In this document: positions 17,698 through 26,628 of the stretch, one piece after another
How positions within the stretch are numbered: position 1 is the first letter of the stretch
Layout: each line of letters begins with the position of its first letter
NCBI RefSeq assembly: GCF_003999875.1
Contig: NZ_RQVJ01000001.1
Span: 248,001 to 312,000 of the forward strand
Length of the DNA stretch: 64,000 nt
Direction: 5' to 3'
Source of the DNA: Veillonella sp. 3310
GTDB taxonomy: Bacteria; Bacillota; Negativicutes; Veillonellales; Veillonellaceae
Translations under genes and position numbers: made by a program
Notes under the pieces: model-generated
The model's input: the letters and a program-made list of their open reading frames with translations, nothing else
Told to the model about the DNA's origin: nothing
Databases searched by the model: none

Positions 17698-18570
17698 TTA
17701 ATGTGTTTCTTCGATTAATAAAGTTTGCATATCTTCCTTAGAAAAATGATATTTCTCATTGCAATAATGACAGGTTAATTCTGTCACTTCATCTTGGGCT
17801 AGTTCTTGTTTATCATGCATTGGTAAGCTTGCTAAGCGATCAAAAAATCGCTCTCGACTACAAGGACATGCAAAATGAATACGCTCACTATAGACCTCTT
17901 GTACAGTAAATCCATCCAAAATACGTTCCATCAAGTGTTCCGCATTAGGATTTGCTTTCAAATAATTAGTCACAGGTCCAATGGTTTTCAGATTTGCTTC
18001 AATTTTGTCAAACGCATCATTCGTTACATCTGGTAAAGCTTGTACTAAAAAACCACCTGCTACAATTGTATGGTAATCTGGATCCACTAGTACACCCAAA
18101 CTAAGAACAGAACCTACTTGCTCAGACATAGCTAGATAATAAGCTAAATCTTCCGCCACTTCGCCTGTTTGGATAGGGCTTTGGGAGGTATAGTTCTGAC
18201 GTAGTTTAGTAAACCGAGTCACTTGAACTTCTCCATTACGACCTACAGCGGCCCCTACATCGAGTTTCCCTTCTCGCAATAAAGGTACATCTACATGCGG
18301 ATGGTCCACATATCCTCGTACAGTATTATTACTAAATGCATCCACATGAACTATGCCTAACGGTCCATCGCCACGCAATCGGATACTTACATTTTCATCA
18401 TTTTTAAAATCACTAGCCATTAGCATAGCCCCAGTCATTGTACGACCAAGAGCAGCAGTTGCCACAGGCCACAAATCATGGCGAACTCTCGCCTCTTCTA
18501 CGGTATCAGTGGTTACGGCAATAGATAGACGCAACCCTTCTGCTGTTGTATAACGTTTAATAAAATCCAC
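17698..18570 (-). CDS. hslO: Redox-regulated chaperone Hsp33
   Basis: A 290-residue cytoplasmic holdase activated by oxidative unfolding. The N-terminal domain carries RGDGPLG and GRNGEVQVTRF. The C-terminal zinc switch is intact, with CPCSRERF (about 235-242) and CHYCNEKYHF (about 268-277), supplying four Cys ligands. The start is GTG at 18568-18570 behind AAGAAGGA. It sits 14 bases after ribH. Its position between riboflavin and methylthioadenosine genes probably reflects transcriptional read-through more than shared function. Confidence 0.94.
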   Translation of the reverse strand: MDFIKRYTTAEGLRLSIAVTTDTVEEARVRHDLWPVATAALGRTMTGAMLMASDFKNDENVSIRLRGDGPLGIVHVDAFSNNTVRGYVDHPHVDVPLLREGKLDVGAAVGRNGEVQVTRFTKLRQNYTSQSPIQTGEVAEDLAYYLAMSEQVGSVLSLGVLVDPDYHTIVAGGFLVQALPDVTNDAFDKIEANLKTIGPVTNYLKANPNAEHLMERILDGFTVQEVYSERIHFACPCSRERFFDRLASLPMHDKQELAQDEVTELTCHYCNEKYHFSKEDMQTLLIEETH

Positions 18571-18584
18571 GGATATCCTTCTTT

Positions 18585-19043
18585 CTACATAGATTCCAAT
18601 AGATTAATCATTTCGATAGCACCCATAGCGCAATCAAAACCTTTATTACCAGCTTTTGTACCAGCACGTTCGATAGCTTGTTCAATGTTTTCTGTTGTTA
18701 CTACACCGAACATAACAGGTACGCCAGAATCTAAAGACACATGGGCAATACCTTTTGCTACTTCATTACACACATAATCATAATGAGTTGTGGCACCACG
18801 AATAACAGCGCCTAAACAAATAACAGCATCATATTTACCACTTTTTGCCGCTTTTTGAGCAATCAAAGGAATTTCAAACGCACCTGGTACCCAAATAGTA
18901 GTAATGTCGCTATCTTGTACATCATGACGTAGTAATGCATCTTTTGCACCCCTAATTAATTTAGATGTGATGAACTCATTAAAACGAGAACCGATAATAG
19001 CAAATTTCTTACCTGTACCTATTAATTTACCTTCTTGAATCAT
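18585..19043 (-). CDS. ribH: 6,7-dimethyl-8-ribityllumazine synthase
   Basis: Condenses the ribityl-aminopyrimidine with dihydroxybutanone phosphate in riboflavin synthesis, as a 60-mer or pentamer. A 152-residue protein with [19 protein letters not shown] (about 55-63) and [16 protein letters not shown], which includes the catalytic His. The first ATG (19049) lies only one base after GAGGAG. The second, at 19043, has normal spacing and is preferred. It is the last rib gene of the operon, about 80 bases after ribBA. Confidence 0.95.
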   Translation of the reverse strand: MIQEGKLIGTGKKFAIIGSRFNEFITSKLIRGAKDALLRHDVQDSDITTIWVPGAFEIPLIAQKAAKSGKYDAVICLGAVIRGATTHYDYVCNEVAKGIAHVSLDSGVPVMFGVVTTENIEQAIERAGTKAGNKGFDCAMGAIEMINLLESM

Positions 19044-19121
19044 TGTCATTCTCCTCTATTTATAGTAGACATATTTAGACCTGAGCGCTCCATACGCTAG
19101 GTATTACTTTCATACATTGTA

Positions 19122-20318
19122 TTACAGCATATGACGCATTTTTTCTTTTTTTGTATTTAAATATTTTGCATTAATACTATTTGCTTTAATAACGATAGGA
19201 ACACGCTTGGATACAGTAATACCCCAACGTTCTAAATCCTCTTTCTTTTCAGGATTGTTTGTTAATAGCTTAACACTTTTCACATCTAATTCGCGCAACA
19301 TTTGTGCTGCCAAAGAGTATTCACGCATATCAGGAGGGAATCCTAACTTCACATTAGCTTCTACTGTATCGTAACCTTGATCCTGTAATGTATAGGCTTT
19401 AATTTTATTCGTTAACCCAATGCCACGTCCTTCTTGACGCATGTAGATAACGATGCCTTCTCCTTGCTCTTCAATGCATCGCAACGCATTTTCCAATTGT
19501 TCCCCACAGTCACAACGATGAGAACCGAACACATCGCCGGTCAAACATTCGGAATGAATGCGCATTAACACGTCAGATTTACCACGCACATCACCTTTTA
19601 CAATCATAAGATGTTCTTTATGGTCCACTTCATTTTTAAATATAATGATGCGGAAATCACCGTATTTCGTAGGTAATTTCGTTTCTGCTGCAATACTCAC
19701 CAATTTATCGTGACGTTTTCTGTATTCTATCAAGGCTTCCACAGAGGCAATCTTTAAATTATGTTTTTTACTAAAAGCCAATAAATCATCCATACGGGAC
19801 ATATAGCCTTCATCATTGGTAATTTCACAAATTGCTGCCGCAGGATATAATCCAGCTAGTTTACAAAGGTCAATAGACGCTTCTGTATGACCTTGGCGCA
19901 CTAGTACTCCACCTTCTTTATAACGCAATGGAAATACGTGTCCAGGACGTCTAAAATCCTCTGGTTTTGCATTTGGATCAATGAGCTTTTGCATCGTTAC
20001 AGCACGCTCTTCTGGAGAAATACCTGTGGTAGTGTCCACATGGTCTACTGACACAGTGAATGCTGTTTCATGATTATCCGTATTCCTTTCTACCATTTGA
20101 GGAATACCAAGTCGTAGCAAATCACGCTCCAACATCGGTGTACACAGTAAACCTCGAGCCTCTTTGATAATAAAATTAATGCTTTCACGAGTAGCAAATT
20201 CAGCCGCCAATACTAAATCACCTTCGTTTTCGCGACTTTCATCATCTACAATAATCACAGGCTTACCTGCTTTTAAGTCTTCAATTACTTCTTCAATAGA
20301 GTTTAATGTATAGGACAT
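19122..20318 (-). CDS. ribBA: Bifunctional 3,4-dihydroxybutanone-4-phosphate synthase / GTP cyclohydrolase II
   Basis: Feeds both substrate branches of riboflavin synthesis. The N-terminal half (about 1-200) has the RibB motif DDESRENEGDL. The C-terminal half has the zinc site SECLTGDVFGSHRCDCGEQL and MRQEGRGIGL of RibA. It is 398 residues from the ATG at 20318, three codons inside the longest frame, because AAAGGA would overlap the first ATG. It follows ribE by about 15 bases in the FMN-riboswitch operon. Confidence 0.96.
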   Translation of the reverse strand: MSYTLNSIEEVIEDLKAGKPVIIVDDESRENEGDLVLAAEFATRESINFIIKEARGLLCTPMLERDLLRLGIPQMVERNTDNHETAFTVSVDHVDTTTGISPEERAVTMQKLIDPNAKPEDFRRPGHVFPLRYKEGGVLVRQGHTEASIDLCKLAGLYPAAAICEITNDEGYMSRMDDLLAFSKKHNLKIASVEALIEYRKRHDKLVSIAAETKLPTKYGDFRIIIFKNEVDHKEHLMIVKGDVRGKSDVLMRIHSECLTGDVFGSHRCDCGEQLENALRCIEEQGEGIVIYMRQEGRGIGLTNKIKAYTLQDQGYDTVEANVKLGFPPDMREYSLAAQMLRELDVKSVKLLTNNPEKKEDLERWGITVSKRVPIVIKANSINAKYLNTKKEKMRHML

Positions 20319-20332
20319 GAGTATCATCCTTT

Positions 20333-20986
20333 CTATAAAAAGCCGTTACGCACCAAAGTATCCATCGTTACTGTACTAGTATTACTAGATTCCTGATGAG
20401 TTCCTTTCATAAAGTGCTCGATATAACGGCCAAAAATATCTGTTTCTAAGTTCACTGTAGTGCCAATCGTAGCATATTGCAAAATAGTGTTTCCAATTGT
20501 ATGAGGAATAATTGAAATTTCAAACCATCCAGTTCCCACCTTGGAAACGGTCAAACTAGCTCCATCCACAGTGATAGATCCTTTGTATATGACATAGTGT
20601 AGAATAGCATCATCGGTAGCAATACGAAACACAATGGAATTACCCACATGTTCTTTACCGATGATCTTACCTTGACCGTCTACATGGCCTGCCACAACAT
20701 GGCCACCGAAACGACCATTGGCAGCCATAGCTCGTTCTAAGTTGACTTTACTTCCTGTGGAAAGATTGAGCAATGTTGTCATGTTCACAGACTCTGGCAT
20801 CACATCTGCTGTAAATCTCTGGGTTCCAATGGTAGTTGCGGTTAAACACACGCCATTTACTGCTACAGAATCACCAATTCTTAAGTCATCGAAAATGACA
20901 GTTCCTGCAATTTCAAGGGTAAGTGAGCTTTGGGAACGTTTTACACTCTGTATGGTACCTATTTCTTCAATGATCCCCGTAAACAT
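20333..20986 (-). CDS. ribE: Riboflavin synthase, alpha chain
   Basis: A 217-residue enzyme that dismutates two lumazine molecules into riboflavin. Two tandem lumazine-binding repeats are visible: MFTGIIEEIGTI through VNGVCLTA at the start, and FGGHVVAGHVDG through VDGASLTV in the second half. The start overlaps the end of ribD by 20 bases, implying coupled translation. No unusual feature. Confidence 0.95.
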   Translation of the reverse strand: MFTGIIEEIGTIQSVKRSQSSLTLEIAGTVIFDDLRIGDSVAVNGVCLTATTIGTQRFTADVMPESVNMTTLLNLSTGSKVNLERAMAANGRFGGHVVAGHVDGQGKIIGKEHVGNSIVFRIATDDAILHYVIYKGSITVDGASLTVSKVGTGWFEISIIPHTIGNTILQYATIGTTVNLETDIFGRYIEHFMKGTHQESSNTSTVTMDTLVRNGFL

Positions 20987-22106
20987 AAACGCCTTCTCTT
21001 CCTTTTCGATAACTAATTATCTTCATATTATCACCAACAGCCATCACTTCATCAATGTCTAGTTGCACTGCTTCGTCCAAGCTAGAAAATCCTAAACCAC
21101 CTACAGCTGGTGTTGCGCCAATACCGCCAATAATACGATTTCCAATATAGGTTACCAGTTTATCAAAAGATTTTGTCTCTACAAAACTAGCCACCACTTG
21201 GCTACCGCCCTCAATGAGCAAACTCATGCATTGGCGAGCGCCTAGCTCTTCTAAAATAAAAGAAATATCTAAGCCTCTTTCATTTGATGGTGTCACAATA
21301 ACTTCTGCGCCTTTATCACTGAAAGCACCCATTTGTTCTAGCCCACACTCTTCGCCAACAAATATTGTTATATTGCGATTAGGTACTGTCCAAATAGTCG
21401 CATCTAATGGCGTTCGACCTTGGGAGTCTAGAATAAATAGATGTGGTTGTTTTTCTATTGTTTCTTGTGGAAGACGACAACTTAGCAATGGATCATCCGC
21501 TATAATTGTGCCTACGCCCACTAACATAGCATCTACCTCTTTACGAATACGATGTCCATCAATTCTTGCTTCTTCGTTGGTAATCCATTTTGATTCGCCA
21601 CTAGCGGTAGCAATCTTTCCATCCATAGACATGGCAGATTTTAAAATCACGAAGGGCTTACCTGTTTTAATGTATGTAATAAATGCTTCATTCATTTCCA
21701 CACATTGCCGTTCTAAGACGCCAATCTCCACTTCTATACCAGCTTCTCGTAGCATCTCTAATCCTTTACCCGCTACTAATGGATTTGGATCAATCATACC
21801 AATGACAACACGAGTAATACCAGCGGCAATAACCCTCTTCGCACAGGGCGGTGTTTTTCCATAATGTGAACATGGTTCAAGCGTTACATACAAGGTAGCT
21901 CCTCTGGCATCCATACCAGCTTGATGCAAAGCATATACCTCTGCATGAGGTTCCCCTGCTTTTTGATGATACCCTTCACCAATGATGCGACCATCTTTTA
22001 CAATGATAGCCCCTACCATCGGATTCGGAGATGTACATCCTCTTGCTTTTTCTGCTAATTCAATCGCTTTTGCCATATATTTTTCATCAGTTGTCATATG
22101 TGTCAT
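20967..22106 (-). CDS. ribD: Bifunctional pyrimidine deaminase / reductase RibD
   Basis: A 379-residue enzyme for the second and third steps of the GTP branch. The N-terminal deaminase carries HAEVYAL (about 53-59) and the zinc cysteines in EPCSHYGKTPPC (about 76-87). The C-terminal reductase begins near 148 with LKSAMSMDGKIATASGESKW and ends with the LLIEGG loop. It is the first gene of ribD-ribE-ribBA-ribH. AGAGGTG precedes the ATG. A riboswitch and terminator lie directly upstream. Confidence 0.96.
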   Translation of the reverse strand: MTHMTTDEKYMAKAIELAEKARGCTSPNPMVGAIIVKDGRIIGEGYHQKAGEPHAEVYALHQAGMDARGATLYVTLEPCSHYGKTPPCAKRVIAAGITRVVIGMIDPNPLVAGKGLEMLREAGIEVEIGVLERQCVEMNEAFITYIKTGKPFVILKSAMSMDGKIATASGESKWITNEEARIDGHRIRKEVDAMLVGVGTIIADDPLLSCRLPQETIEKQPHLFILDSQGRTPLDATIWTVPNRNITIFVGEECGLEQMGAFSDKGAEVIVTPSNERGLDISFILEELGARQCMSLLIEGGSQVVASFVETKSFDKLVTYIGNRIIGGIGATPAVGGLGFSSLDEAVQLDIDEVMAVGDNMKIISYRKGREGVYVYGDH

Positions 22107-22121
22107 GGCTCACCTCTACAC

Positions 22122-22150
22122 AAAAAAGGGACTATATACATAGTCCCTTT
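22122..22150 (-). terminator. FMN riboswitch expression-platform terminator
   Basis: AAAGGGACTA (22125-22134) pairs perfectly with TAGTCCCTTT (22141-22150), and a T-run follows on the minus strand. It lies between the aptamer and ribD. Confidence 0.88.
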
Positions 22151-22197
22151 AGCATTCCAAATATTTGATAGCTTACACAATAGCTATCAATATACTG

Positions 22198-22320
22198 TCT
22201 TTTCCCATCCAGACTTTACTGTCGGTTCCGGAATATTACCGGATCTGCTCTCAAGAGCTTGCGGACTATTATACCGCCGGTCAGGAATTGAGGTTTCCCT
22301 CGCACCTTGCCTCAAAGACT
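22198..22320 (-). ncRNA. FMN riboswitch (RFN element)
   Basis: On the minus strand the conserved blocks appear in order: GAGGCAAGGTGCGAGGG, GACCGGCGGTATAATAGTCC, CGCAAGC, ATCCGGTAATATTCCGG and CGACAGTAAAGTCTGGATGG. FMN binding should favour the downstream terminator and shut down ribD-ribE-ribBA-ribH. Confidence 0.95.
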
Positions 22321-22361
22321 TATGTATTTGATTGTAGTTCTTATCTTTATAAGATGAGTTT

Positions 22362-22390
22362 ATTGTATCATAGATTACTTAATATAGCAA
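22362..22390 (-). promoter_or_regulatory. Promoter of the rib operon
   Basis: On the minus strand TTGCTA (22385-22390) and TACAAT (22362-22367) are 17 bases apart with a TGA extended -10. They lie about 40 bases before the FMN aptamer. Confidence 0.65.
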
Positions 22391-22397
22391 TGAAAGA

Positions 22398-22429
22398 AGA
22401 AAAGCAACCCCCAAAAGGACTGCTTTTCT
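22398..22429 (-). terminator. Likely terminator after the D-lactate dehydrogenase gene
   Basis: AGAAAAGCA (22398-22406) pairs with TGCTTTTCT (22421-22429), with further G-U-rich pairing inside. The 3' arm itself supplies the U-rich tail. It lies about 30 bases past the stop. Confidence 0.55.
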
Positions 22430-22457
22430 TTTCATTGTATACGGTTGTAATAGATAG

Positions 22458-25274
22458 TTATTTAGAACATGCATCTAATAGGTATGCAATACCAATAAAT
22501 GGAATGCCTGCACGTTCTCCTAAACCAATTTCACAGGTAGAGCTAGAGCTTACTCCTAATGTTGCTCCGTACTCTTTCACTTCATCTCCCAAATCCCGTG
22601 TAGCGGAATGGTTCAATTCAGGTGTGAAGAAACCTTTTTGCCCTGCAAAACCACAGCATGCAAAGGATTTAATATTGAATACTTCATCAGTACATGCTCG
22701 TGCAATAAGTTCAATATATTGTTCCTTACCAGCTTTTTTGATTTTACATTGTTTATGTACGATAACACGTTCTTTACATTTCATAATCTCTAATTTAGGA
22801 ACAATATGTGTGTACAAGAACTCAGATATATCAAGGATTGTAACTGATTTAATGTGTTTAAACGCATGAGAGAAACATGCAGAATGATCAATGACAACTG
22901 GATACACTCCACCACAGCTTGCTTCTAATAAAGCATTTTCTAAATCGCGCAAAGCACGTTTATCAATATCTTCATAGTTTTCAAAGCTCAAACCACAGCA
23001 TAGATTTTCAATATGGCGTGGATAGATCACGTTATACCCTGCTTTTTTACATAAGTTTTCCATTACTTGTTGTAAGCTACGAGTATCTTTTTGTCCTTGA
23101 TTTGGTTTAAATGCACGGTTTGCACAGGTACTAAAATATACAACATTATCATTGCCTACTGTATTTCGTTGGTTCTTCAATGTATGACGGTTTGCTTTTG
23201 GCAATGTTGTTGGTGCATATGGTGTAATTCCCGTTAATTCATGAGCACCTTTTGTAATTTTAGAAATCAGCTTATTCGTAATTACTTTGCCTGCTGCACC
23301 ACCTAATGTCACACCCATGCGAGCTGCTGCTAAAGTAGCTGGGAAATTGTCATAAATCGCTTCTGCAATGCCATGACCTTTTGCCGTTACTTTACGAACA
23401 GATAAAGCAATTTGTGCAGTATCAATACCTAACGGACATAACATGGAACACATGGAACATGCTGCACATGTATCCACACCATAATACTGGTATCCCTCAG
23501 CTAATGCATCAGCTTCAGCATGTTTACCTTCTTGACGAAGACGAGTCTCTTCACGCACTAAAGAAATACGTTGACGAGGTGTCAATGTTAAGTTTTTAGA
23601 TGGACAGTTCTTTTCACAGAAACCACATTCAATACACATATTGAACAATGGATCGATAGCTGCCATGGCTTTTAAATTCTTTTTATATACATCTGGATCA
23701 TCAGTAATAATAACATCCGGATTAATCAAATACGTAGGGTCAAATAATTCTTTGATGCGGCGGTTAACTTGGTAAGCTTTAACACCCCACTCTAGTTCTA
23801 CAAATGGCGCTACCATACGACCTGTACCATGTTCAGCTTTAATACTACCTTCTACAGCTGCTACACGCTCTGCCATTTCTTTCACAAGACCACTGAAATT
23901 ATCACGTTCTCTAGGGTCATTCAAATCTGGGGTGATAATAAAGTGAACATTACCACTTAAAGCATGTCCAAAGATAATGCCGTTATCCATAAAGTCATAG
24001 GTACGAAATAATTCTGTAATAATTCCAATACCTTTAACGAAATCTTCAATTTTAAAGCATACGTCCTCTGTGATTACAGTAGAACCAGATTTACGTTGTC
24101 CTGCAGCAATTGGTAATAAGCCTTTGCGGATATACCACCATGAATTATATTCTGCTGGATCTGTAGAATATAAGCTTGGAATAATCGTAGGAATATCTTT
24201 TAATTGGTCTTTAATATATTCCACTTGTTCCGCCAATTCTTGTTCGTTATTGCTTTCAGATTGGAATAGAATACAGCTAGTACCCTCTAGTACACCGCGC
24301 ACAAAATCAGGTACTTGCTCTAATTTTTGTACACTTTTTAAGCTGAGATAGTCCATCATTTCAGCGGATACTACATATTTACGTCCCATATTCGCTAATG
24401 TTACAACAGCCCGAGATGCATCGGATAACTCTTTGTAGAATACAAGACCACAGGCTTTGAATTTTTTATCTTCTACTGTGTTGTACACCACTTCAGATAC
24501 AAAGCCTAATGTGCCTTCAGAACCGATAAAGATATGATTTAAAATATCCACAATATCTTCAAAGTCAACTAAGGTATTAATGGAGTATCCTGTTGTATTT
24601 TTAATTTTAAATTTACGTTGAATTAATTCTACTAATTCTGGATCATCAAAAATCCATTTACGTAAATCTAGTAATCCTTTTACAAGGTCAGCGCGAGAGT
24701 TCATGAAAGCTTGTACACTAGCTGGATCACTAGTATCTAAAATCGTACCATCCACTAATACAACACGTACAGATTTTACTGTTTGATAGGAGTTTTCTAC
24801 AGTACCACAACACATGCCTGAAGAGTTATTATTGAAAATCCCCCCTACTAAAGCACTCGCAATAGTAGCTGGATCTGGGCCAATTTTGCGGCCATAAGGA
24901 GCTAACTTTTCGTTCGCGTCGGCCCCAATAACGCCACAATCGCAACGTAATGCTTTACCTCCGTCTAATACTTCCATTCGTTTAAAGCCATCATTAGCAA
25001 CCACTAATACATGTTCACTAGAACATTGTCCAGATAAAGATGTACCTGCTGCTCTAAAAGTCACTGGTGTACCATATTGATTTGCTAAAGCTAAAATACG
25101 AATCACTTCTGATTCATTATTAACTTTCACCACCACTTGTGGTACATAGGAATAACAAGAAGCATCTACACCATAGGCATAGCGGTGTAAAAAATCTGTA
25201 AATACTCGTTCAGGGCATACAGCCTGCGCTTCCGTAGAAAAAGAAGCAAAATCGTAACGTAACGGTGCTTTCAT
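22458..25274 (-). CDS. FAD/Fe-S D-lactate dehydrogenase-type oxidoreductase
   Basis: A 938-residue flavoprotein. An FAD-binding_4 domain (about 20-250, with VTFRAAGTSLSGQ and GGIFNNNSSGMC) is followed by an FAD-oxidase C domain with EHGTGRMVAP. Two 4Fe-4S motifs follow, CIECGFCEKNCP near 545 and CAACSMCSMLCP near 600. Two CCG-type cysteine motifs follow those (ENLCCGLSF near 758, SFACCGFAGQ near 871). This layout is that of quinone-linked D-lactate dehydrogenases, though another 2-hydroxy acid is possible. It would feed lactate to pyruvate. The ATG at 25274 follows AGGAGG. A palindrome lies upstream. Confidence 0.82.
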   Translation of the reverse strand: MKAPLRYDFASFSTEAQAVCPERVFTDFLHRYAYGVDASCYSYVPQVVVKVNNESEVIRILALANQYGTPVTFRAAGTSLSGQCSSEHVLVVANDGFKRMEVLDGGKALRCDCGVIGADANEKLAPYGRKIGPDPATIASALVGGIFNNNSSGMCCGTVENSYQTVKSVRVVLVDGTILDTSDPASVQAFMNSRADLVKGLLDLRKWIFDDPELVELIQRKFKIKNTTGYSINTLVDFEDIVDILNHIFIGSEGTLGFVSEVVYNTVEDKKFKACGLVFYKELSDASRAVVTLANMGRKYVVSAEMMDYLSLKSVQKLEQVPDFVRGVLEGTSCILFQSESNNEQELAEQVEYIKDQLKDIPTIIPSLYSTDPAEYNSWWYIRKGLLPIAAGQRKSGSTVITEDVCFKIEDFVKGIGIITELFRTYDFMDNGIIFGHALSGNVHFIITPDLNDPRERDNFSGLVKEMAERVAAVEGSIKAEHGTGRMVAPFVELEWGVKAYQVNRRIKELFDPTYLINPDVIITDDPDVYKKNLKAMAAIDPLFNMCIECGFCEKNCPSKNLTLTPRQRISLVREETRLRQEGKHAEADALAEGYQYYGVDTCAACSMCSMLCPLGIDTAQIALSVRKVTAKGHGIAEAIYDNFPATLAAARMGVTLGGAAGKVITNKLISKITKGAHELTGITPYAPTTLPKANRHTLKNQRNTVGNDNVVYFSTCANRAFKPNQGQKDTRSLQQVMENLCKKAGYNVIYPRHIENLCCGLSFENYEDIDKRALRDLENALLEASCGGVYPVVIDHSACFSHAFKHIKSVTILDISEFLYTHIVPKLEIMKCKERVIVHKQCKIKKAGKEQYIELIARACTDEVFNIKSFACCGFAGQKGFFTPELNHSATRDLGDEVKEYGATLGVSSSSTCEIGLGERAGIPFIGIAYLLDACSK

Positions 25275-25317
25275 AATAGGACCTCCTAGCATTACCTTAT
25301 GTAGTATCATTCACAAA

Positions 25318-25336
25318 TTTGAACAACTCGTTCAAA
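25318..25336. promoter_or_regulatory. Palindromic operator candidate upstream of D-lactate dehydrogenase
   Basis: TTTGAAC-AACTC-GTTCAAA is a perfect 7-5-7 inverted repeat 44-62 bases before the D-lactate dehydrogenase start. It lies on the side away from the divergent speH-like promoter. It is suited to a dimeric repressor or activator; the protein is unknown. Confidence 0.4.
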
Positions 25337-25443
25337 AGGGCATAGCTCTCTATGTCTTATCTATAGCTTACCATAGTAGTAGAGTTTAGTAAATTCTATA
25401 ATTAATTTTTATAATTAGTACTATTACAAAAAAGTATAACAAA

Positions 25444-25472
25444 TTTACAAAATTAAAATTATCTTATATAAT
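25444..25472 (+). promoter_or_regulatory. Promoter of the SpeH-like gene
   Basis: TTTACA (25444-25449) and TATAAT (25467-25472) have a 17-base spacer. The AGGTG ribosome binding site and the ATG at 25500 follow. Confidence 0.8.
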
Positions 25473-25499
25473 AGACTATGAATGAAAGTAGGTGAAAAC

Positions 25500-25994
25500 A
25501 TGCACGTTTTAGGTGAGCACGTCTTAATTGATTTATATTCTTGTATTGATGAAAAAATAGAATCTCCTGCTGTCTTACAAGATGCTATTGTAAATGCCTT
25601 AGCAATTACCAATCAATGTGTTGAAGAAATTGATTGCCAAATTTTAGAAGATGAAATCTTCTTGGTAGCTGTATCTCATCATTGCCATGTAATTCTTCAT
25701 GCGTATCCTCAATTAGGCTATGTAGCAGCAGATGTATATACATTTGAAAAATCTGTAGAACCAAAAGTAATTATGAAAGAATTGCAACGATCTGTGGGTT
25801 CTGAAAAGGTAAAAGCCACAAGTATTCGTCGTGGTGACTTCGGTAATGAAAGAGATATGAAGCCTCGTAAACAGTCTTCTCTAACTGCTATGGGTAGAGT
25901 CACACGTACTCGTACACGATTGACAAAAACTGGTAAAAACATTACTTCCAAGGGCGTAAAAGCCATCAAAAAAGTAATGGGTAATAACAATTAA
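25500..25994 (+). CDS. SpeH-fold protein (S-adenosylmethionine decarboxylase homologue) lacking catalytic residues
   Basis: A 164-residue protein. Residues 1-112 align with the class 1B decarboxylase SpeH: GEHVLIDLYSC at the start and HAYPQLGYVAADVYTF in the core. The SpeH core ESHLTIH, whose Ser becomes the pyruvoyl group, reads HCHVILH here: Cys62 replaces the Ser and His replaces the preceding Glu. The proton-donor Cys of VYTCG is Phe82. A basic tail of about 50 residues (many Arg, Lys, Thr) has been added. Ordinary decarboxylase activity is therefore doubtful. The start at 25500 has AGGTG; an upstream ATG at 25482 does not. It is a single-gene unit. Confidence 0.75.
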   Translation: MHVLGEHVLIDLYSCIDEKIESPAVLQDAIVNALAITNQCVEEIDCQILEDEIFLVAVSHHCHVILHAYPQLGYVAADVYTFEKSVEPKVIMKELQRSVGSEKVKATSIRRGDFGNERDMKPRKQSSLTAMGRVTRTRTRLTKTGKNITSKGVKAIKKVMGNNN

Positions 25995-26008
25995 ATATCG
26001 AACATATA

Positions 26009-26044
26009 AACGGCTAGTCCCTAATAGGAGCTAGCCGTTCTTTT
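26009..26044 (+). terminator. Terminator after the SpeH-like gene
   Basis: AACGGCTAG (26009-26017) pairs with CTAGCCGTT (26031-26039), with an inner TCC/GGA pairing. CTTTT follows. Confidence 0.8.
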
Positions 26045-26069
26045 GTTCGATATTATACTAAACACATAT

Positions 26070-26108
26070 AAAAAGCTGAACCTAGGAATCAATTCCACAA
26101 GTTCAGCC
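26070..26108 (-). terminator. Terminator after the dCMP deaminase gene
   Basis: On the minus strand GCTGAAC/GTTCAGC (arms 26101-26107 and 26075-26081) encloses GGAAT/ATTCC, and TTTTTAT follows. Confidence 0.8.
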
Positions 26109-26136
26109 TTATTATATACATATGTAGTCAAATTAA

Positions 26137-26616
26137 TTACAGTTGTAACGATAATTGTCTACCGCTTGGTTCATAAGCCGTAATCGTTACTCCCGCAGTT
26201 TGAAACAATCGCTTTGATGCTTGCACTTCTCGTGTATCTTTATAATCATCACGCCAATAAATGACTTCTTTAATCCCACTTTGAATGATAGCTTTGGCAC
26301 ATTCATTACAAGGGAATAAAGTAACATAGATTTTACTGCCCTCTAAAGAACCACCACGATAATTTAATATGGCATTCAATTCACTATGAACGATATAAAA
26401 GTATTTATTGTCTTCTTCTCGATTACGATTCCAAGAGAAATCATCATCATCACAACCTAAGGGCATACCATTGTATCCGATAGATAAAATTTTATTATCA
26501 TCACTTACAATGCAAGCTCCTACTTGGGTATTAGGATCTTTAGAGCGTTGCCCTGCTAACATGGCAACACCCATAAAGTATTCATCCCAGCTAATATAGT
26601 CCTTACGTTTTTCCAT
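26137..26616 (-). CDS. Deoxycytidylate (dCMP) deaminase family protein
   Basis: A 159-residue zinc deaminase. The zinc His and catalytic Glu are in VHSELNAIL (about 75-83), and the two zinc Cys in PCNECAKAI (about 102-110). The long insert with GCDDDDFSWN is typical of dCMP deaminases of the ComEB/DCTD type. These make dUMP for thymidylate synthesis. A tRNA or cytidine substrate is less likely from the motif spacing. It lies 12 bases after leuS on the same strand and ends at a good terminator. Confidence 0.85.
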   Translation of the reverse strand: MEKRKDYISWDEYFMGVAMLAGQRSKDPNTQVGACIVSDDNKILSIGYNGMPLGCDDDDFSWNRNREEDNKYFYIVHSELNAILNYRGGSLEGSKIYVTLFPCNECAKAIIQSGIKEVIYWRDDYKDTREVQASKRLFQTAGVTITAYEPSGRQLSLQL

Positions 26617-26628
26617 AGGAACCTCGTT

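Noticed and set aside
21214-21864. 216-codon plus-strand frame opposite ribD
   Set aside because: RibD is unambiguous on the minus strand. The antisense frame has no ribosome site and no recognisable domain.
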